Below are positions 9,906-17,280 of a stretch of DNA of 59,760 bases, piece after piece. The DNA is taken from positions 1-59,760 of the forward strand of contig ONAD01000017.1 of the NCBI GenBank assembly GCA_900315735.1, written 5' to 3'. The notes below the pieces were generated by a model. The model was not told the DNA's origin. It did no database searches and saw nothing but the letters and a program-made list of their open reading frames with translations. Position 1 is the first letter of the stretch. The number at the start of each line of letters is the position of its first letter. The DNA comes from an uncultured Lachnospiraceae bacterium (GTDB lineage: Bacteria > Bacillota > Clostridia > Lachnospirales > Lachnospiraceae). The position numbers and the translations under genes are program-made.

Positions 9906-9992
9906 CCATTGCAAAACCACAGTTTAAGGATTAGAATAAAAATGATTGGATAAAAACAAAGAGAAGTGTTTACATATAGGAGGTAACAGGGA

Positions 9993-10967
9993 ATGTCAAA
10001 AGAAATTCAGACAATTGGTGTTTTAACCAGTGGCGGGGATGCTCCGGGCATGAACGCTGCTATCCGTGCGGTAGTAAGGGAAGCTATTGCAAAGGGAAAG
10101 AAAGTAAAAGGAATTAAGAGAGGTTATGCAGGTCTTTTGCAGGAAGAGATTATTGATATGGAAGCAAAAGATGTAGCAGACATTATCCAGAGAGGTGGAA
10201 CAATTTTACAGACTGCACGTTGTCTGGAATTCGTAACACCGGAAGGACAGCAGAAGGGTGCTGAAATCTGCAGAAAGCATGGCATTGATGGAATTATCGT
10301 AATCGGTGGAGACGGTTCTTTTAAGGGCGCACAGAAGCTGGCAGCACTTGGAATTAACACCATCGGATTACCGGGAACCATTGACCTTGATATTTCCTGT
10401 ACCGATTATACCATCGGTTTTGATACCGCAGTAAATACAGCAATGGAAGCCATTGATAAGGTACGTGATACTTCAACCTCCCATGAGCGCTGCTCCATCA
10501 TTGAAGTAATGGGCAGAGGCGCAGGCTACATTGCACTGTGGTGTGGTATTGCCAATGGAGCAGAGGATATCCTGCTTCCGGAGAAATATGATTATGACGA
10601 GCAGAAGCTTGTAAATAATATTATAGAGAACAGAAAACGTGGAAAGCAGCATCATATTATTGTAAATGCAGAAGGTATCGGTCATTCCGCAAGCATGGCA
10701 AAGAGAATTGAAGCAGCAACCGGAGTTGAAACCAGAGCGACCATCTTAGGACACATGCAGCGTGGTGGAAGCCCGACCTGTAAGGACCGTGTTTATGCAT
10801 CTACCATGGGATGCATTGCCGTAGATTTGCTGTGCGAAGGCAAATCCAACCGTCTTGTAGCATATAAAAATGGTGAATTCGTAGATTATGATATTGACGA
10901 GGCACTGGCTATGACCAAATCCATTCCGGAATATCAGTATGAAATCTGTAGAAATCTTTCCAGATAG
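9993..10967 (+). CDS. pfkA: ATP-dependent 6-phosphofructokinase
   Basis: A 324-aa enzyme that phosphorylates fructose 6-phosphate to fructose 1,6-bisphosphate, the committed step of glycolysis. Visible motifs are the ATP loop GVLTSGGDAPGMNAAIR near the N-terminus, GGDGSF, the catalytic segment PGTIDLDISCTDYTIGFDT, the sugar-phosphate motif MGRGAGY and GHMQRGG. The catalytic Asp of GTID is present; the following residue is Leu where the textbook Bacillus sequence has Asn (GTIDND). The glycine-type ATP site suggests ATP rather than PPi as donor. A strong ribosome-binding site (AGGAGGT) precedes the ATG. It is 9 nt from the following methyltransferase gene, so the two are probably co-transcribed. 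Confidence 0.95.
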   Translation: MSKEIQTIGVLTSGGDAPGMNAAIRAVVREAIAKGKKVKGIKRGYAGLLQEEIIDMEAKDVADIIQRGGTILQTARCLEFVTPEGQQKGAEICRKHGIDGIIVIGGDGSFKGAQKLAALGINTIGLPGTIDLDISCTDYTIGFDTAVNTAMEAIDKVRDTSTSHERCSIIEVMGRGAGYIALWCGIANGAEDILLPEKYDYDEQKLVNNIIENRKRGKQHHIIVNAEGIGHSASMAKRIEAATGVETRATILGHMQRGGSPTCKDRVYASTMGCIAVDLLCEGKSNRLVAYKNGEFVDYDIDEALAMTKSIPEYQYEICRNLSR

Positions 10968-10976
10968 GATGTTATT

Positions 10977-11750
10977 ATGATTACCAGTACAGCAAATCCG
11001 CAGGTAAAAAATTTAATTCAGTTAGTAAAAAAAGCCAAAGTTCGTAATGAACAGAGGCTTTTTGTTGTGGAAGGAATCCGCATGTTCCGGGAAATCCCGG
11101 AAGGCTGGCTTGATAGAATTTATGTTTCCGAGCATTTCATGGAAGAGGAATCCCATGTAAAAGTTCTGCAGGGAAAAAATTATGAGGTACTTGCCAATCA
11201 TGTGTTTGAAAGTGTGTCCGATACCAAGACGCCGCAGGGAATCCTCTGCCTTGTGAAAATGCCGGATTATACCTTAGAAGAAGTAATACCAAAGGAAAAT
11301 GCCCATCTTCTGATTCTTGAAAGTATTCAGGATCCGGGCAATTTAGGCACGATGTTCCGGACCGGAGAGGGAGCGGGAATCAGCGGAATTATCATGAACC
11401 GCACCACTGTAGATGTTTTTAATCCAAAGACCATCCGCTCCACTATGGGCAGTATCTTTCGCGTGCCATTTTTCGTGACGGAAAACCTGCAGGATATACT
11501 GATGCAGTTAAAGTCCCGGAAAATAAAGCTTTACAGTGCCCATCTGCAGGGCAGTGTTTCTTATGAGGAGCCGGATTATAAGGACCCCACAGGCTTTTTA
11601 ATTGGAAATGAAGGAAATGGATTATCGGATGAGATTGCCAGAATGGCAGATACCTATATCCACATTCCGATGGCAGGAAAAGTAGAATCACTGAATGCAG
11701 CAATTGCGGCAACACTGCTGATGTATGAGGCAGCACGCCAGAGGAGGTAA
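10977..11750 (+). CDS. SpoU/TrmH-family RNA 2'-O-methyltransferase
   Basis: A 257-aa SPOUT-fold enzyme that would transfer a methyl group from S-adenosylmethionine to a ribose 2'-OH in rRNA or tRNA. The N-terminal 80 residues are the substrate-binding domain (NPQVKNLIQLVKKAKVRNEQ, FVVEGIRMF). The C-terminal knot shows the three family motifs: LESIQDPGNLGTMFRT with the key Asn and Arg, FLIGNEGNGL, and IPMAGKVESLNAAIAATLL. It follows pfkA by 9 nt and is followed by a small gene whose ribosome-binding site lies in its last codons. It is nearest to RlmB/YsgA-type proteins; the exact target base cannot be read from sequence. Confidence 0.88.
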   Translation: MITSTANPQVKNLIQLVKKAKVRNEQRLFVVEGIRMFREIPEGWLDRIYVSEHFMEEESHVKVLQGKNYEVLANHVFESVSDTKTPQGILCLVKMPDYTLEEVIPKENAHLLILESIQDPGNLGTMFRTGEGAGISGIIMNRTTVDVFNPKTIRSTMGSIFRVPFFVTENLQDILMQLKSRKIKLYSAHLQGSVSYEEPDYKDPTGFLIGNEGNGLSDEIARMADTYIHIPMAGKVESLNAAIAATLLMYEAARQRR

Positions 11751-11753
11751 GGG

Positions 11754-12020
11754 ATGTTCCGGTTATGGGCAAAAGAATTTAAAGACAATCATATGTTAAA
11801 GGATACCACCGTCTGTGATGACTCCGGGGATACCAGAACCCATAAGGTGTTCCGGGCATTAGATGAGGTGTGTTATACCTTTGATTTGGGAAAACCAATC
11901 TGGTTAGACCGCAATGTGGATGAATTTAAGCGGCATGCCAAGACCAGGTTTTATCAGGATAATTTTGTGGAAGAAATTGAATTTGATTTTTTGGAAATTC
12001 ATGTGATTGAAGAGGATTAA
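11754..12020 (+). CDS. Conserved hypothetical protein, 88 aa
   Basis: An acidic 88-aa protein without signal peptide or membrane segment. It contains short polar motifs (KDTTVCDDSGDTRTHKVF, WLDRNVDEFKRHAKTRF) and an acidic C-terminus ending IEED. I do not recognise a domain. It sits between the RNA methyltransferase (AGGAGG in the last codons of that gene serves as its ribosome-binding site) and the NiaR-like gene, 24 nt upstream of the latter's start. Good codon structure and tight spacing support a real gene in the pfkA operon. Confidence 0.75.
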   Translation: MFRLWAKEFKDNHMLKDTTVCDDSGDTRTHKVFRALDEVCYTFDLGKPIWLDRNVDEFKRHAKTRFYQDNFVEEIEFDFLEIHVIEED

Positions 12021-12044
12021 GTAACTGTGTCAGGAGGAAAGAAA

Positions 12045-12560
12045 ATGGAAGGGCAGATGCGCCGGGATACCATCATTAAGATGCTGGGGGAGAAGGGAAA
12101 ACCTTTGTCCGGAACAGAATTGGCAAAAGAATTAGGAGTCAGCCGTCAGGTGATTGTACAGGATATTGCATTGCTTCGTGCAGTAAATAAGAATATTTTA
12201 AGTACTAACAAAGGCTATGTGCTCTATGACCCTTCGGAAGAGACACAGAAAGCAAGAAGAACCATTGCAGTAAGCCACAGTGATGAACAGACACAGGATG
12301 AGCTTTATACCATCGTGGATTTTGGTGGAAAAGTATTAGATGTCGTAATCGAGCATGATATTTACGGACAGATAACGGTGGATCTGATTTTAAAAAGCCG
12401 TCAGGATGTGGATGAATTTATTGCAAAGGTTGCCAAAAGCAAGGCAAAGCCCCTTAAGACACTGACCGGAAATAAACACTTTCATACCGTGGAAGCAGAT
12501 TCGGAACAATTACTTGATATCATAGAAGAAAAATTGCGGGAAAAAGGCTACGCAAGATAA
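12045..12560 (+). CDS. NiaR-like transcriptional repressor (HTH + 3H domain)
   Basis: A 171-aa regulator. Residues 1-60 form an HTH_11 winged helix (GTELAKELGVSRQVIVQDIA). The C-terminal 100 residues are a 3H domain: histidines in VSHSDEQTQDELYTIVD, VIEHDIYGQI and NKHFHTVEA are the conserved metal/ligand residues. In Firmicutes this architecture is NiaR (YrxA), which senses nicotinate and represses NAD synthesis or niacin uptake genes. I chose the ATG at 12045, 7 nt after AGGAGG, over the GTG at 12027. The next gene begins only 90 nt away behind a promoter with two tandem 12-bp repeats, a likely operator. Ligand specificity is inferred from the family. Confidence 0.85.
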   Translation: MEGQMRRDTIIKMLGEKGKPLSGTELAKELGVSRQVIVQDIALLRAVNKNILSTNKGYVLYDPSEETQKARRTIAVSHSDEQTQDELYTIVDFGGKVLDVVIEHDIYGQITVDLILKSRQDVDEFIAKVAKSKAKPLKTLTGNKHFHTVEADSEQLLDIIEEKLREKGYAR

Positions 12561-12564
12561 CAGC

Positions 12565-12624
12565 TTGACTTTTTTTCTCGATATGGTAAACTACTCCTTG
12601 ACTGACAAGACAACTGACAAGACA
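12565..12624 (+). promoter_or_regulatory. Promoter with tandem operator repeats upstream of the permease
   Basis: TTGACT (12565-12570), a 16-bp spacer and TAAACT (12587-12592, preceded by TGG). Just downstream, over the expected start of transcription, the 12-mer ACTGACAAGACA occurs twice head to tail (12601-12612 and 12613-12624). The position would allow a bound repressor to block transcription of the permease gene. The NiaR-like protein encoded directly upstream is the obvious candidate. Confidence 0.6.
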
Positions 12625-12650
12625 GTTAGAAAAAGTCAAGGAGGAAGAAA

Positions 12651-13712
12651 ATGGAAAAGATAAAAGCGTTCTTAAAACGCAAAAATATTATTATCTCAGC
12701 AAAAAGATACGGCATTGATGCCTTAGGTGCAATGGCACAGGGTCTTTTTGCTTCTCTTTTAATTGGAACAATTATCAGTACAATTGGTGAGCAGGCTGGC
12801 ATCCAGCTTCTGGTGGATATCGGTGGATATGCCAAAGCAGCAACCGGCCCGGCAATGGCAATTTCCATTGGTTTTGCATTGCAGTGCCCGCCACTGGTAC
12901 TTTTTTCACTGGCAGCCGTCGGTGTAGCCGCAAATACGCTGGGTGGAGCAGGCGGTCCGCTGGCAGTATTGATTGTAACCATCTTTGCGGCAGAATTCGG
13001 TAAAGCAGTATCCAAAGAAACCAAAATTGATATTATCGTTACTCCGTTTGTAACCATTTTTATCGGAGCAGGTTTATCTATCTGGTGGGCACCGGCAATC
13101 GGAGCCGTAGCCAGTGCAGTAGGAAATGCCATTATGTGGGCAACCGAATTACAGCCATTCTTCATGGGAATTTTAGTATCTGTAATTGTAGGTATTGCAC
13201 TGACACTGCCAATCAGCAGTGCTGCCATCTGTGCCGCTTTGGGACTGACCGGACTGGCAGGAGGAGCCGCAGTAGCAGGATGCTGTGCCAACATGGTAGG
13301 CTTTGCGGTACTTAGCTTCCGGGAAAATAAATGGGGCGGACTTTTCGCACAGGGAATCGGAACTTCCATGTTACAGATGGGAAATATTGTGCGGAATCCG
13401 AGAATCTGGCTTCCGGCAATCTTAAGCTCCGCCATAACAGGACCAATTGCAACCTGCGTCTTCCATCTTCAGATGAATGGTGCTGCTGTAGCATCCGGAA
13501 TGGGAACCTGTGGACTGGTTGGTCAGATTGGTGTTTATACCGGCTGGATTAATGATATTGCATCCGGTGCCAAGGCAGCCATTACACCAATGGACTGGAT
13601 TGGAATGCTGTTAGTATGCTTCATTTTACCGGGCGTTTTAACCTGGGCATTTGGTCTGTTCTTCCGTAAGATTGGCTGGATTAAAGAAAACGATTTGAAG
13701 CTTGATTTATAA
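12651..13712 (+). CDS. EIIC-like membrane permease (PTS_EIIC_2 family)
   Basis: A 353-aa integral membrane protein with about nine to ten hydrophobic segments rich in Gly and Ala (IGFALQCPPLVLFSLAAV, GGAAVAGCCANMVGFAVL). It resembles the PTS_EIIC_2 family, membrane proteins related to PTS sugar permeases but usually found alone. No EIIA, EIIB, HPr or kinase gene is nearby, so phosphotransfer is not supported. AAGGAGG lies 8 nt before the ATG. The gene lies behind a promoter with tandem operator-like repeats and directly after a NiaR-like regulator. This suggests, as inference only, uptake of a small ligand such as niacin or a related vitamin. Confidence 0.75.
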   Translation: MEKIKAFLKRKNIIISAKRYGIDALGAMAQGLFASLLIGTIISTIGEQAGIQLLVDIGGYAKAATGPAMAISIGFALQCPPLVLFSLAAVGVAANTLGGAGGPLAVLIVTIFAAEFGKAVSKETKIDIIVTPFVTIFIGAGLSIWWAPAIGAVASAVGNAIMWATELQPFFMGILVSVIVGIALTLPISSAAICAALGLTGLAGGAAVAGCCANMVGFAVLSFRENKWGGLFAQGIGTSMLQMGNIVRNPRIWLPAILSSAITGPIATCVFHLQMNGAAVASGMGTCGLVGQIGVYTGWINDIASGAKAAITPMDWIGMLLVCFILPGVLTWAFGLFFRKIGWIKENDLKLDL

Positions 13713-13834
13713 GAAAAATTAAAGAAAATATAGATAAAAGTTATACTTAAAAGAACTAAAAACTATACCTCTTGTGCATAATTATTAAAAATTGATAAAA
13801 ATTTAACTAAAAACAAGCAAATTATACAAAGATG

Positions 13835-13912
13835 TGCTATACTAAAGTTAGATTGTTATTGCATATATTATAACTTACGCGGGAAATGCCGAAAGTGCAA
13901 AAAGCATTTCCC
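13835..13912 (+). promoter_or_regulatory. Extended -10 promoter and leader hairpin upstream of relQ
   Basis: TGC followed by TATACT (13835-13843) is an extended -10 element without a clear -35. The leader carries a perfect 9-bp stem, GGGAAATGC (13881-13889) with GCATTTCCC (13904-13912). No T-run follows, so it is not a terminator; it may stabilise the message or regulate it. Confidence 0.45.
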
Positions 13913-13938
13913 ATAGTAGATGCATGGAGGAGTGGAAA

Positions 13939-14625
13939 ATGGAATCACCAATTGAAGTGACAGAAGGTGTAGATGGTTGGAACACCATAATCTTTCTTTA
14001 TAATTCCGCATTAAAAGAAGTTGGAACCAAGCTTGAAATATTAAATGATGAATTTCAGCATGTACATCAGTACAATCCGATAGAATATATAAAGCGACGG
14101 ATTAAGACGCCGGAGAGTATCGTAAAGAAGTTAAAACGATACGGTTACGAGAGTACCATTGATAATATGGTCAATTATGTAAATGATATTGCAGGAATCC
14201 GTATTGTATGTTCTTTTACTTCTGACATTTATCGGATGGCAGAGATGATTGGAAAGCAGAATGACCTTACCGTGGTGTCTGTAAAGGATTATATCAAGCA
14301 TCCGAAGGAGAGCGGCTATAAGAGCTATCATATGTTAGTTACGGTGCCGATTTTCTTATCAGACCGTGTGGTAGATACGAAGGTTGAGATACAGATACGA
14401 ACCATTGCCATGGATTTCTGGGCAAGTCTCGAACATAAGATTTATTACAAATTCGAAGGAAATGCACCGGAGTATATCAGTAAGGATTTACGGGAGTGTG
14501 CAGAAATTGTTTCTATGCTGGATGCAAAGATGTTATCTTTGAACGAGGCAATCTTAGAAGCCAAGGCAGCACAGGAAGCGGAGCTTTTGCGGGAAGAGAA
14601 AGAAAGAGCGGAGAAGGAAAAATAA
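13939..14625 (+). CDS. relQ: Small alarmone synthetase (RelQ-like GTP pyrophosphokinase)
   Basis: A 228-aa single-domain (p)ppGpp synthetase. It would transfer pyrophosphate from ATP to GTP or GDP in the stringent response. Motifs of the synthetase fold are clear: RIKTPESIVKKLKRYGY with the ATP-binding Arg/Lys, DIAGIRIVCSFTSDIYRM with the metal-binding Asp, ESGYKSYHMLV and EIQIRTIAMDFWASLEHKI with the catalytic Glu. There is no HD hydrolase and no TGS/ACT region. The C-terminal 30 residues are a charged helix (EAELLREEKERAEKEK), as in RelQ proteins that form tetramers. The ATG at 13939 is 8 nt after GGAGG; the upstream ATG at 13924 overlaps that site. It is monocistronic with a strong terminator. 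Confidence 0.9.
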   Translation: MESPIEVTEGVDGWNTIIFLYNSALKEVGTKLEILNDEFQHVHQYNPIEYIKRRIKTPESIVKKLKRYGYESTIDNMVNYVNDIAGIRIVCSFTSDIYRMAEMIGKQNDLTVVSVKDYIKHPKESGYKSYHMLVTVPIFLSDRVVDTKVEIQIRTIAMDFWASLEHKIYYKFEGNAPEYISKDLRECAEIVSMLDAKMLSLNEAILEAKAAQEAELLREEKERAEKEK

Positions 14626-14664
14626 AAGAAATTCGAAAAAACGGGTTTCTCACATAAACAAAAA

Positions 14665-14693
14665 GGAAGCTGCCAATCGGCAGCTTCTTTTTT
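14665..14693 (+). terminator. Bidirectional terminator between relQ and the 14715 gene
   Basis: GAAGCTGCC and GGCAGCTTC form a perfect 9-bp stem with loop AATC, flanked by an A-run on the left and six T on the right. It can serve both convergent genes. Confidence 0.85.
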
Positions 14694-14714
14694 CACGAGT
14701 TGCTTTAAAATAAT

Positions 14715-15302
14715 TTAGTCGTCTTCACCATTCATCCAGCTGTCGAATTTTTCTAATACCTTATCATAGGTCTGCTGGGAAATGTCCGGAAGTGTTCCGC
14801 CCCAGGCTTTGGTTGCCTGATTGAAGCCCTTTTTAAAAGCATCTAATAATTCCTGAGCTTTGGACTTGTCATTGCCGGATAATGCTTTTGCAAAATCTAA
14901 GATACGGTCAGAGGTCTGGTTTACACCCCAGTATCCGTCTTCTGCAATATCAGCCTGAGCCTGTGCTTTCACATCAGCAGAAACAGTGAAGTTACCGCCT
15001 GCAAGGAAAGACCACATATCATCAGCTTTTCCGATGGCTGCGCCCTGTTTGCTCATCATCTGTTCTACAATTCCACGAAGCTGTGAGATACGGTTATCAG
15101 AATCAGCTTTCATCTTTGCAACGAGAGCAGAGTTCTGTGTCTTTTTGGAAGAACTGCTCTTGTCACTGGAGCTTTTTTCATAAATAACACCGGTAGAGGT
15201 GTCATTCTTGGAAGATTCCGTCTTCTTGGAAGAAGCTTTGGAATCTGCAGCAACAGTGGATGCAACAGTAGATGCATAATTGTTAATAGAATTAATTGCC
15301 AT
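14715..15302 (-). CDS. Hypothetical Ser/Lys-rich protein, 195 aa (DUF5610-like?)
   Basis: A 195-aa protein with a low-complexity Ser/Lys/Thr N-terminal third (residues 1-60) and an alpha-helical remainder. The C-terminal segment, with YWGVNQTSDRILDFAKALSG, ELLDAFKKGFNQA and LPDISQQTYDKVLEKFDSW, recalls DUF5610 proteins of flagellated bacteria, but I could not confirm this. No signal peptide is seen. GGAGGG lies 8 nt before the ATG. It stands alone, convergent with relQ and divergent from ispE. No flagellar gene is in the window. Confidence 0.7.
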   Translation of the reverse strand: MAINSINNYASTVASTVAADSKASSKKTESSKNDTSTGVIYEKSSSDKSSSSKKTQNSALVAKMKADSDNRISQLRGIVEQMMSKQGAAIGKADDMWSFLAGGNFTVSADVKAQAQADIAEDGYWGVNQTSDRILDFAKALSGNDKSKAQELLDAFKKGFNQATKAWGGTLPDISQQTYDKVLEKFDSWMNGEDD

Positions 15303-15401
15303 AATCTTAACCCTCCTTGGTCAAATGTTTACTAAGTATCCATTCTTAGCCTTATTCATATATTTTATCGGTAAGAATGGGACAAAATATAAGAGGAAGA
15401 A

Positions 15402-15430
15402 TTGACCTTTTTTAGAAAAAATGATAACAT
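15402..15430 (+). promoter_or_regulatory. Promoter of ispE
   Basis: TTGACC at 15402-15407, a 17-bp spacer, TAACAT at 15425-15430. The start would be about 30 nt before the chosen ATG at 15469. Confidence 0.5.
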
Positions 15431-15468
15431 AAATTTGTATCATGTATACAAAATACAGGAGAAAAACA

Positions 15469-16338
15469 ATGGACGAACTTGCAGTAAAGGCACTGGCAAA
15501 AATAAATCTGGGATTGGACGTATTACGTCGGAGAGAAGATGGGTATCATGAAGTAAAGATGGTTATGCAGACCATACATTTATATGACCAGCTTCATCTT
15601 AAAAAAATGGAATCTGGCATACATTTAGAGACAAATCTTGGATTTCTTCCGGTAGACGAAAGCAATCTGGCTTACCGTGCAGCCAGACTTATGAAAGAAA
15701 AATATCAGATTGAAGAGGGTATCGATATCCGGCTGAATAAGCGGATTCCGGTTGCTGCCGGAATGGCAGGTGGAAGTACCGATGCCGCAGGCGTACTCTA
15801 TGGAATCAATGAATTGTTTGAACTGGGCATAAAGAGGAAAGAACTGATGGAGCTGGGCGTTCAGATTGGGGCTGACGTACCATATTGTATCATGCGAGGT
15901 ACAGCTTTAGCAGAAGGAATTGGTGAGAAATTAACTTCCTTGCCACCGATGGTGAAGTGTCCGGTAGTCATTGCCAAGCCACAGGTAAGTGTATCCACAA
16001 AATATGTCTATGAGAATCTGAAGCTGGATGAGAATACACAGCATCCTAACATTGATGCCTTAATACAGAATATCCGTGCAAAAGATTTGCCGGCAATTGC
16101 AGGTAGTATGGGAAATCTTTTAGAAACAGTTACTGCAAAGAAGTATCCTGAGATTGAGAAGATAAAAGAACTGATGCGGGAAAATGGTGCATTGAATGCC
16201 ATGATGAGTGGAAGTGGTCCGACAGTATTTGGACTTTTTGATGAATTGGAAACGGCAAAAATGGCAGCAGCGATTGTACGTCAGAGTGGACTCGCAAGGC
16301 AGGTCTTTGTAACAGATATTTATAATAATAGAAGATAA
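15469..16338 (+). CDS. ispE: 4-diphosphocytidyl-2-C-methyl-D-erythritol kinase
   Basis: A 289-aa GHMP-family kinase of the non-mevalonate (MEP) isoprenoid pathway; it phosphorylates the 2-hydroxyl of CDP-methylerythritol. Residues 1-25 carry AKINLGLDVLRRREDGYHEV, the substrate-binding signature. The ATP loop is PVAAGMAGGSTDAAG, and GADVPYCIMRGTALAEGIGE holds the catalytic Asp. MMSGSGPTVFGLF is the third GHMP motif. I chose the ATG at 15469 because AGGAG lies 8 nt before it; an upstream in-frame ATG at 15442 has no ribosome-binding site. The GntR gene follows after 39 nt and may be co-transcribed. Confidence 0.95.
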   Translation: MDELAVKALAKINLGLDVLRRREDGYHEVKMVMQTIHLYDQLHLKKMESGIHLETNLGFLPVDESNLAYRAARLMKEKYQIEEGIDIRLNKRIPVAAGMAGGSTDAAGVLYGINELFELGIKRKELMELGVQIGADVPYCIMRGTALAEGIGEKLTSLPPMVKCPVVIAKPQVSVSTKYVYENLKLDENTQHPNIDALIQNIRAKDLPAIAGSMGNLLETVTAKKYPEIEKIKELMRENGALNAMMSGSGPTVFGLFDELETAKMAAAIVRQSGLARQVFVTDIYNNRR

Positions 16339-16377
16339 GAACATACTCTTTGGAAAAAGGGTTGGAGGGTTAATAAT

Positions 16378-17052
16378 ATGACAGATAATCTGGAATTAAA
16401 TATGAATGCGTATCTTCCTTTGCGTGATGTTGTATTTAATACACTTCGTGAGGCGATATTAAAAGGAGAATTAAAACCGGGTGAAAGACTGATGGAGCTG
16501 CAGCTGGCATCCAAGCTTGGAGTCAGCCGTACACCGATTCGTGAGGCCATCCGGATGTTAGAGCAGGAGGGGCTTGCTGTAACTGTACCGAGAAAGGGTG
16601 CCGAGGTTGCCCGCATGACAGAAAAGGACATGGAAGATGTATTGCAGATTCGGGCAGCATTAGATGAACTGGCAGTTCAGCTTGCAACAGAACAGATTAC
16701 AGATGAACAGTTCGATGCATTAGAACAGGCAAGACAGAATTTTGAAAATTCTTTAAAAAGTGATGATGTAAAAGAAATTGCACAGGCAGATGTGGCATTT
16801 CATGATGCTATATATAATGCTACCGGAAATGCAAAGCTGGTATCCATGCTGAACAATCTGCGGGAGCAGATGTATCGTTACCGTGTAGAATATTTAAAGG
16901 ATGAGACGATTTATCCGAGGCTGTTAAAAGAACATAAGGATATTGTAGAGAGTCTTCGTAAGAAGGATAAATCCCGGGCTTCAGAAACCATGCGGGAGCA
17001 TGTAAAGAATCAGGCAGAAGCAGTCAAAGATATGATCCGCCAGCAGGAATAA
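16378..17052 (+). CDS. GntR-family regulator (FadR/FCD subfamily)
   Basis: A 224-aa regulator. Residues 15-80 are a GntR winged helix (LREAILKGELKPGERLME, ASKLGVSRTPIREAIRML). Residues 95-215 are an all-helical FCD ligand domain with metal-binding features: ALDELA, DVAFHDAIYNATGN and EHKDIVESLRKKD, followed by the final His in MREHVKN. Such proteins respond to small organic acids or sugar acids and bind palindromic operators. No catabolic operon is adjacent, so the target is unknown. GGAGGG precedes the start. A terminator follows at 17105. Confidence 0.88.
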   Translation: MTDNLELNMNAYLPLRDVVFNTLREAILKGELKPGERLMELQLASKLGVSRTPIREAIRMLEQEGLAVTVPRKGAEVARMTEKDMEDVLQIRAALDELAVQLATEQITDEQFDALEQARQNFENSLKSDDVKEIAQADVAFHDAIYNATGNAKLVSMLNNLREQMYRYRVEYLKDETIYPRLLKEHKDIVESLRKKDKSRASETMREHVKNQAEAVKDMIRQQE

Positions 17053-17104
17053 TCCAACAGGAGTAATCCCGCAGGAATAAAAAAACAAAATACGGAAACA
17101 CTAA

Positions 17105-17134
17105 GGACAGACCGCATAGGGTCTGTCTTTTTTT
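17105..17134 (+). terminator. Intrinsic terminator after the GntR gene
   Basis: GACAGACC and GGTCTGTC form an 8-bp stem followed by seven T. The dispersed repeat copy A begins inside this T-run. Confidence 0.85.
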
Positions 17135-17215
17135 ACGCGGACGTTGGCGAGCATCGCGATAACTCGCAAAGCGTGTTTCTCGTAGTTCGCTGCCAGGCAT
17201 CCGTAAGAAGGTGCC
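17132..17215 (+). repeat. Dispersed intergenic repeat, copy A
   Basis: Begins TTTACGCG, continues GGCGAGCATCGCGATAACTC, then CAAAGCGTGTTTCTCGTAG and GCATCCGTAAGAAGGTGCC. The same blocks recur at 22817 (opposite strand), 35537, and partly at 26318 and 33760. It directly follows the terminator T-run. No protein is encoded. This fills most of the gap between the GntR gene and gerKA. Confidence 0.8.
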
Positions 17216-17280
17216 TTTTCATAGTTGCGCGGGAAAAAGTGGCAGACAATGCAATGTAAAAAATAATGAGGAGTTGAATT

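Noticed and set aside
12626..13435. 269-aa open frame on the minus strand
   Set aside because: Antisense shadow of the EIIC-like permease; no ribosome-binding site and Pro/Ala-rich composition typical of antisense frames.
15303..15400. Possible sigma-28 promoter (ACCGATAA on the minus strand) before the 195-aa gene
   Set aside because: No TAAA -35 element at the required distance; insufficient to claim flagellar control.
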